Assembly (NCBI RefSeq): GCF_000025625.1
Contig: NC_013922.1
Location: 744,001 to 808,000, forward strand
Origin: Natrialba magadii ATCC 43099
GTDB taxonomy: Archaea > Halobacteriota > Halobacteria > Halobacteriales > Natrialbaceae
Length of the DNA: 64,000 bases
Direction of reading: 5' to 3'
Shown: positions 61,432-64,000 of the stretch, one piece after another
Position numbering within the stretch: the first letter of the stretch is position 1
Layout of the letters: every line of letters begins with the position of its first letter
Notes under the pieces: model-generated
What the model saw: only the letters and a program-made list of their open reading frames with translations
What the model was told of the DNA's origin: nothing
The model's database searches: none
Position numbers and translations under genes: made by a program

Positions 61432-61635
61432 CAGGATATCCGGCGAGGCGACTTCGGTTCGATCTCAGTCGCCGTTGACACTGGGACTAATGGTGATGCG
61501 TAGGTAGTGATTGGTATCGAATGGCTCTGTTGAAATCCTCTTCTTTAGATATTTATTCGCGCGAATCTACTGTGCCCTACACGTGCGAACTGAGCAAGAA
61601 AAGATATACAGGGCGAGACAAGTTATCAAAATATA

Positions 61636-62079
61636 ATGCCCTCCACAGCAACACTGTCCGGCTCCGACCAACCTGAGAATCGTTCTTTGGGCGGCATTCT
61701 CGTCCACGTGTTGGCGCTTTTCACCAGTTTCGTTGGCCCTGCCATCATGTATGCCGTATCAGACCACGAATTTACGCGAGAGAACGCCCGAAACGCGATT
61801 AATTGGCATATCACCGTTATTGTTCTGGCAGTTGCTGCGTTCGTGACAGGCTTCCTTGGTGCCGACGAAGTAACAATCAACGGTGAGCCGACTGAACTGC
61901 TGGCGGTACCGTCACCCCTCGACACAGTGTTTACCTTCATTGGAATCCCCTTGCTACTTGCACTGGTGGTCGCGGTTTTCGCTACATTCGGATTTGCTGT
62001 CGTTGCCACACAGAAAGCGGCGTCCGGGTCAGCGTGGTCGTATCCCGGCTCGATTAATATCATCGAACGGTTCCGATAG
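61636..62079 (+). CDS. DUF4870 membrane protein (passenger within the IS unit)
   Basis: 147 residues. Three to four hydrophobic segments and the family strings LGGILVHVLALFTSFVGP (in part), DHEFTRENARNAINWHI and a C-terminal SWSYPGSINIIERF-type end. DUF4870 proteins are small, widely distributed membrane proteins of unknown role. An AT-rich string (tcaaaatataatg) directly precedes the ATG. It lies between the inverted ends of the transposable unit. Confidence 0.88.
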   Translation: MPSTATLSGSDQPENRSLGGILVHVLALFTSFVGPAIMYAVSDHEFTRENARNAINWHITVIVLAVAAFVTGFLGADEVTINGEPTELLAVPSPLDTVFTFIGIPLLLALVVAVFATFGFAVVATQKAASGSAWSYPGSINIIERFR

Positions 62080-62119
62080 TCGCTCTATTGAGCGATGACT
62101 TCTTGCCCTGTACTAACCG

Positions 62120-62941
62120 TTAGATTGCTTGGTCAAGATTGTGGACGATACACCCAAGAGCGAGTTCACGAAACTGCTTCCACCAGCGTCGTGAACGGAC
62201 GAATGCACCGTACTTCCGCTTGAGCGTTGAGTTGACTGTCTCTGATTGACTCCGTTGGCCGTAGAGGTCAGCGTCTAAGCGTGCGTTCCATGCCTTGTGA
62301 AGCGGTGTGAACTCACGATGCTTGATTAGTGGACGAATCTCGTGTTGACGAGCAAGCCGTCTGATTTTCTGGTCGTCGTAGCCTTTGTCCCCGAGCAAGA
62401 TGTCGATAGTCTCGGGGTTACGTTTGATCAACGATGGAGCGATCTGGCTATCGTGTTTTCGTGTCGTCGTCACGTGTAAATCAAGGACTGCGTTCACTTT
62501 GGAATCGACCAACAGTGTTACTTTGAGTTGCTGAATCGTGAGTTTGGCTCGTTTCGTGTAGTGTTTCGAGGCGTGACTGCGGTCGAATCCCGAAGCATCG
62601 ATCCCCGCAACGCCGGTGGTCGGGAGCAGTGAAACAGAGAGATTGAGCAGCACTCGCCAGACAGCCATATCGAGTCTGTTGAACGCCTTGCAGAGCGTAG
62701 ACGGCGCAGGGAGTTCAGTGAGATTGATCGCGTTCCGGATACGGGGCATCTCGATGAGTTCGTCGAGGAGTGTACGATAGGTCGTGTTCTTCCGAACCTT
62801 GAGACAGAGGAGAACGATGTGCTGATGGAGCGTGTAGCGTTGTTTCGAGAACTTTGAGGAGTATCGAGCTACGGCACGTTTCGCTAACTGAAATGCTTCC
62901 TCGACAAATCGGAGCAACCGAGACTTTGGGAGGGTCTGCAT
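62120..62941 (-). CDS. IS5-family DDE transposase
   Basis: 273 residues, full length by appearance. N-terminal helical region (HIVLLCLKVRKNTTYRTLLDEL, in part), then DDE motifs: GIDASGFDR (first Asp), DILLGDKGYDD (second Asp) and SQSETVNSTLKRKYG (Glu). It ends in VHNLDQAI. No frameshift seen, so probably active. Confidence 0.9.
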   Translation of the reverse strand: MQTLPKSRLLRFVEEAFQLAKRAVARYSSKFSKQRYTLHQHIVLLCLKVRKNTTYRTLLDELIEMPRIRNAINLTELPAPSTLCKAFNRLDMAVWRVLLNLSVSLLPTTGVAGIDASGFDRSHASKHYTKRAKLTIQQLKVTLLVDSKVNAVLDLHVTTTRKHDSQIAPSLIKRNPETIDILLGDKGYDDQKIRRLARQHEIRPLIKHREFTPLHKAWNARLDADLYGQRSQSETVNSTLKRKYGAFVRSRRWWKQFRELALGCIVHNLDQAI

Positions 62942-62993
62942 CTACTCAAACTACCGACCGAACCTGTAACTCACTAAGGATTTCAACAGAGCC

Positions 62994-63210
62994 GGTTATA
63001 ACAAAACTCGGTCTGGAAGTGTCTGGGACGAGAGGGAAACTCACAGCAGCTGGTGACGCCCTCGAAGACCGATTCGCCAAACACGTCAAAGGGATTCGCA
63101 GAGAGCGGGCTGCCGGCCTTGACTCCTCACAGGAGTACGACGAACTGGTCCATGCGCTCTTACACGTATTAGATGAGGAGGACCTATTGGAGGAACATTA
63201 TCATGGGTAA
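62994..63210 (+). pseudogene. 3' remnant of a gene cut by the IS unit
   Basis: Immediately after the right inverted end, an open frame of about 70 residues runs to TAA at 63208-63210 (VITKLGLEVSGTRGKLTAAGDALEDRF, in part; DELVHALLHVLDEEDLLEEHYHG). Its stop overlaps the start of the next gene, as cargo genes do with partner genes on the left of the window. The residues are charged and helical. It may be the tail of a former DUF4157 cargo gene whose head has been lost; unproven. Confidence 0.5.
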
Positions 63211-63916
63211 CGTGCCACCGTCCCGAATGGAAGCAGACGTTATCGGACTGGATAGCCCAGGGGTAGCTATCCAGGTGATCGATCACCGCGACTATACCCA
63301 TCACCTGCTGTTCGACTGGGACGGTGAACTCATTGGTCATGTTCAAGACCGATTTACAGAAGAGGTCCAGACTGATCTCCAACCTGCGAAAATACTCAAT
63401 CGCGTTCGGTTTCGCGCACGTAACGTCGGACATCACGAGACTGACGCGAAACTCCTCAGCCCCATCTTCGACTGGGTCGTTCTCGACGAGGCCATCGATG
63501 TCCTCCAGGGTTTGGACCAATTATCGATTATAGAACACTTCATGGACTTTCTCGAAGCAATTCGAGATCCCCCCGTTGATGACGTGGAGTTCACCGCCTT
63601 GTACCTCCATCTGGATGATGCGAACGAAGAACTGATAGATCAGTCCGATCCCGTGACGTTTTATTTCGACGACCAGGACCTCGTTCACACACCAGTTAAC
63701 CTCGAACGTGAGCCAGATGTGTACGTGACGATTTCACCGCTCAAAAGACCCTTCGCCTGCGATCACACCTTTCGAGATCTCATCGTCCATCAGCTCAAAT
63801 GCCAGATTCGAGATCTCTACTACAGGCAGGGTGGGCAGCCACCGGAACAGTACCAAGTCAATGGGATCGGTCTTCACGATACTGAACTCGCCCCATTCGA
63901 ACATCAAGCACAATAG
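63203..63916 (+). CDS. QIRDC-family eCIS partner protein, copy 5 (diverged)
   Basis: 237 residues from ATG 63203, which overlaps the preceding stop; an ATG at 63227 begins the part that aligns (MEADVIGLDSPGVAIQVIDH). The N-terminal VxVxDH and GELIGHVQD strings correspond to the IDNNG/GEI region of the left-hand copies, and the C-terminal KCQIRDLYYRQGGQPPEQYQVNGIGL (in part) corresponds to CQIRDCF-x-xMG-TPPEEFQVLGVGL. The central part is shorter, and the motif cysteine is Leu here. Confidence 0.75.
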   Translation: MGNVPPSRMEADVIGLDSPGVAIQVIDHRDYTHHLLFDWDGELIGHVQDRFTEEVQTDLQPAKILNRVRFRARNVGHHETDAKLLSPIFDWVVLDEAIDVLQGLDQLSIIEHFMDFLEAIRDPPVDDVEFTALYLHLDDANEELIDQSDPVTFYFDDQDLVHTPVNLEREPDVYVTISPLKRPFACDHTFRDLIVHQLKCQIRDLYYRQGGQPPEQYQVNGIGLHDTELAPFEHQAQ

Positions 63917-63920
63917 AACT

Positions 63921-64000
63921 ATGCAAGCAAACGTAATCGGAATTAAAGAAGGTGTTATTGGTGTGGAGGTTATCGATCCACGTGGTAATTCTCATCTCAT
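63921..64000 (+). CDS. QIRDC-family eCIS partner protein, copy 6 (partial, runs off right edge)
   Basis: Starts 4 nt after the previous stop. The first 26 codons read MQANVIGIKEGVIGVEVIDP and on, matching copy 5 (MEADVIGLDSPGVAIQVIDH) and more loosely the copies at the left edge (MKAVITGES...IKVQDNNG). The rest is outside the window. Confidence 0.65.
   Translation, partial: MQANVIGIKEGVIGVEVIDPRGNSHL

Larger units (their letters stand above)
61523..62993. mobile_element. IS5-type insertion unit with 17-bp inverted ends and a passenger gene
   Basis: ggctctgttgaaatcct at 61523-61539 is the exact inverse of 62977-62993. The right end lies just upstream of the transposase start, as is normal, but the left end lies beyond a DUF4870 gene rather than directly after the transposase stop. 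No inverted end is seen between the two genes, and no convincing target-site duplication flanks the unit. Confidence 0.7.

Overview
The window comes from a haloarchaeon. Proteins are strongly acidic, GC is high with many CTCGAG-type strings, promoters are TATA-driven with several leaderless starts, and genes such as a Cdc48-type AAA ATPase, DUF357, NosL/NosD-type lipoproteins and a glutaredoxin-thioredoxin reductase fusion are archaeal in character. I cannot name the genus with confidence.

Region 1 (1-34264) is one extracellular contractile injection system (eCIS) locus, that is, a headless phage-tail-like machine. The left part (1-8785, minus strand) is a cargo array: four DUF4157 genes, each followed, usually through ATGA or near-ATGA junctions, by a gene of an unrecognised partner family (here called the QIRDC family after a conserved C-terminal motif). 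The structural part follows: remodelling AAA+ ATPase, DUF4255 tube terminator, two tube proteins, DUF6760, assembly-chaperone-like protein, sheath, a cluster accessory protein, P2 gpI-type tail protein, two J-like baseplate proteins, gp25-like protein, PAAR tip, spike, hub, LysM inner-baseplate protein, a 1615-residue disordered protein and a polytopic membrane protein that may dock the particle. Three very short genes (50, 24 and 68 codons) are wedged in with start/stop overlaps. No capsid, terminase, portal or integrase is present, which argues against a prophage. A Cdc48-family ATPase (34462-36753) diverges from the end of this cluster.

Region 2 (about 36960-38480) is a boundary zone: a decayed IS200/IS605-type TnpB element bounded by two hairpins, then a tRNA-Glu(UUC) whose 3' end is duplicated 110 bp away, as expected of an old integration site.

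Region 3 (38709-46673) holds an Ebo-like operon pair: alkaline-phosphatase-family protein, inositol-phosphate-synthase-like protein, TatD-like hydrolase, two TIM-barrel sugar isomerase-like proteins and a UbiA-like prenyltransferase, followed by an FAH-family hydrolase and DUF357. Region 4 (46801-54520) has redox genes, then a TetR regulator with a perfect operator palindrome facing a surface protein and an MMPL/RND exporter. Region 5 (54693-61431) is a copper/respiration maturation set: Sco, TauE/SafE-type protein, NosD, an OB-fold membrane protein and two NosL lipoproteins, without nosZ or the NosFY transporter.

Region 6 (61523-64000) is an IS5-type unit with 17-bp inverted ends that carries a DUF4870 gene and abuts a truncated reading frame. 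Immediately after it, on the plus strand, two more QIRDC-family genes begin, the last running off the window. The same unusual partner family therefore sits at both ends of the window, which suggests a second cargo array to the right.
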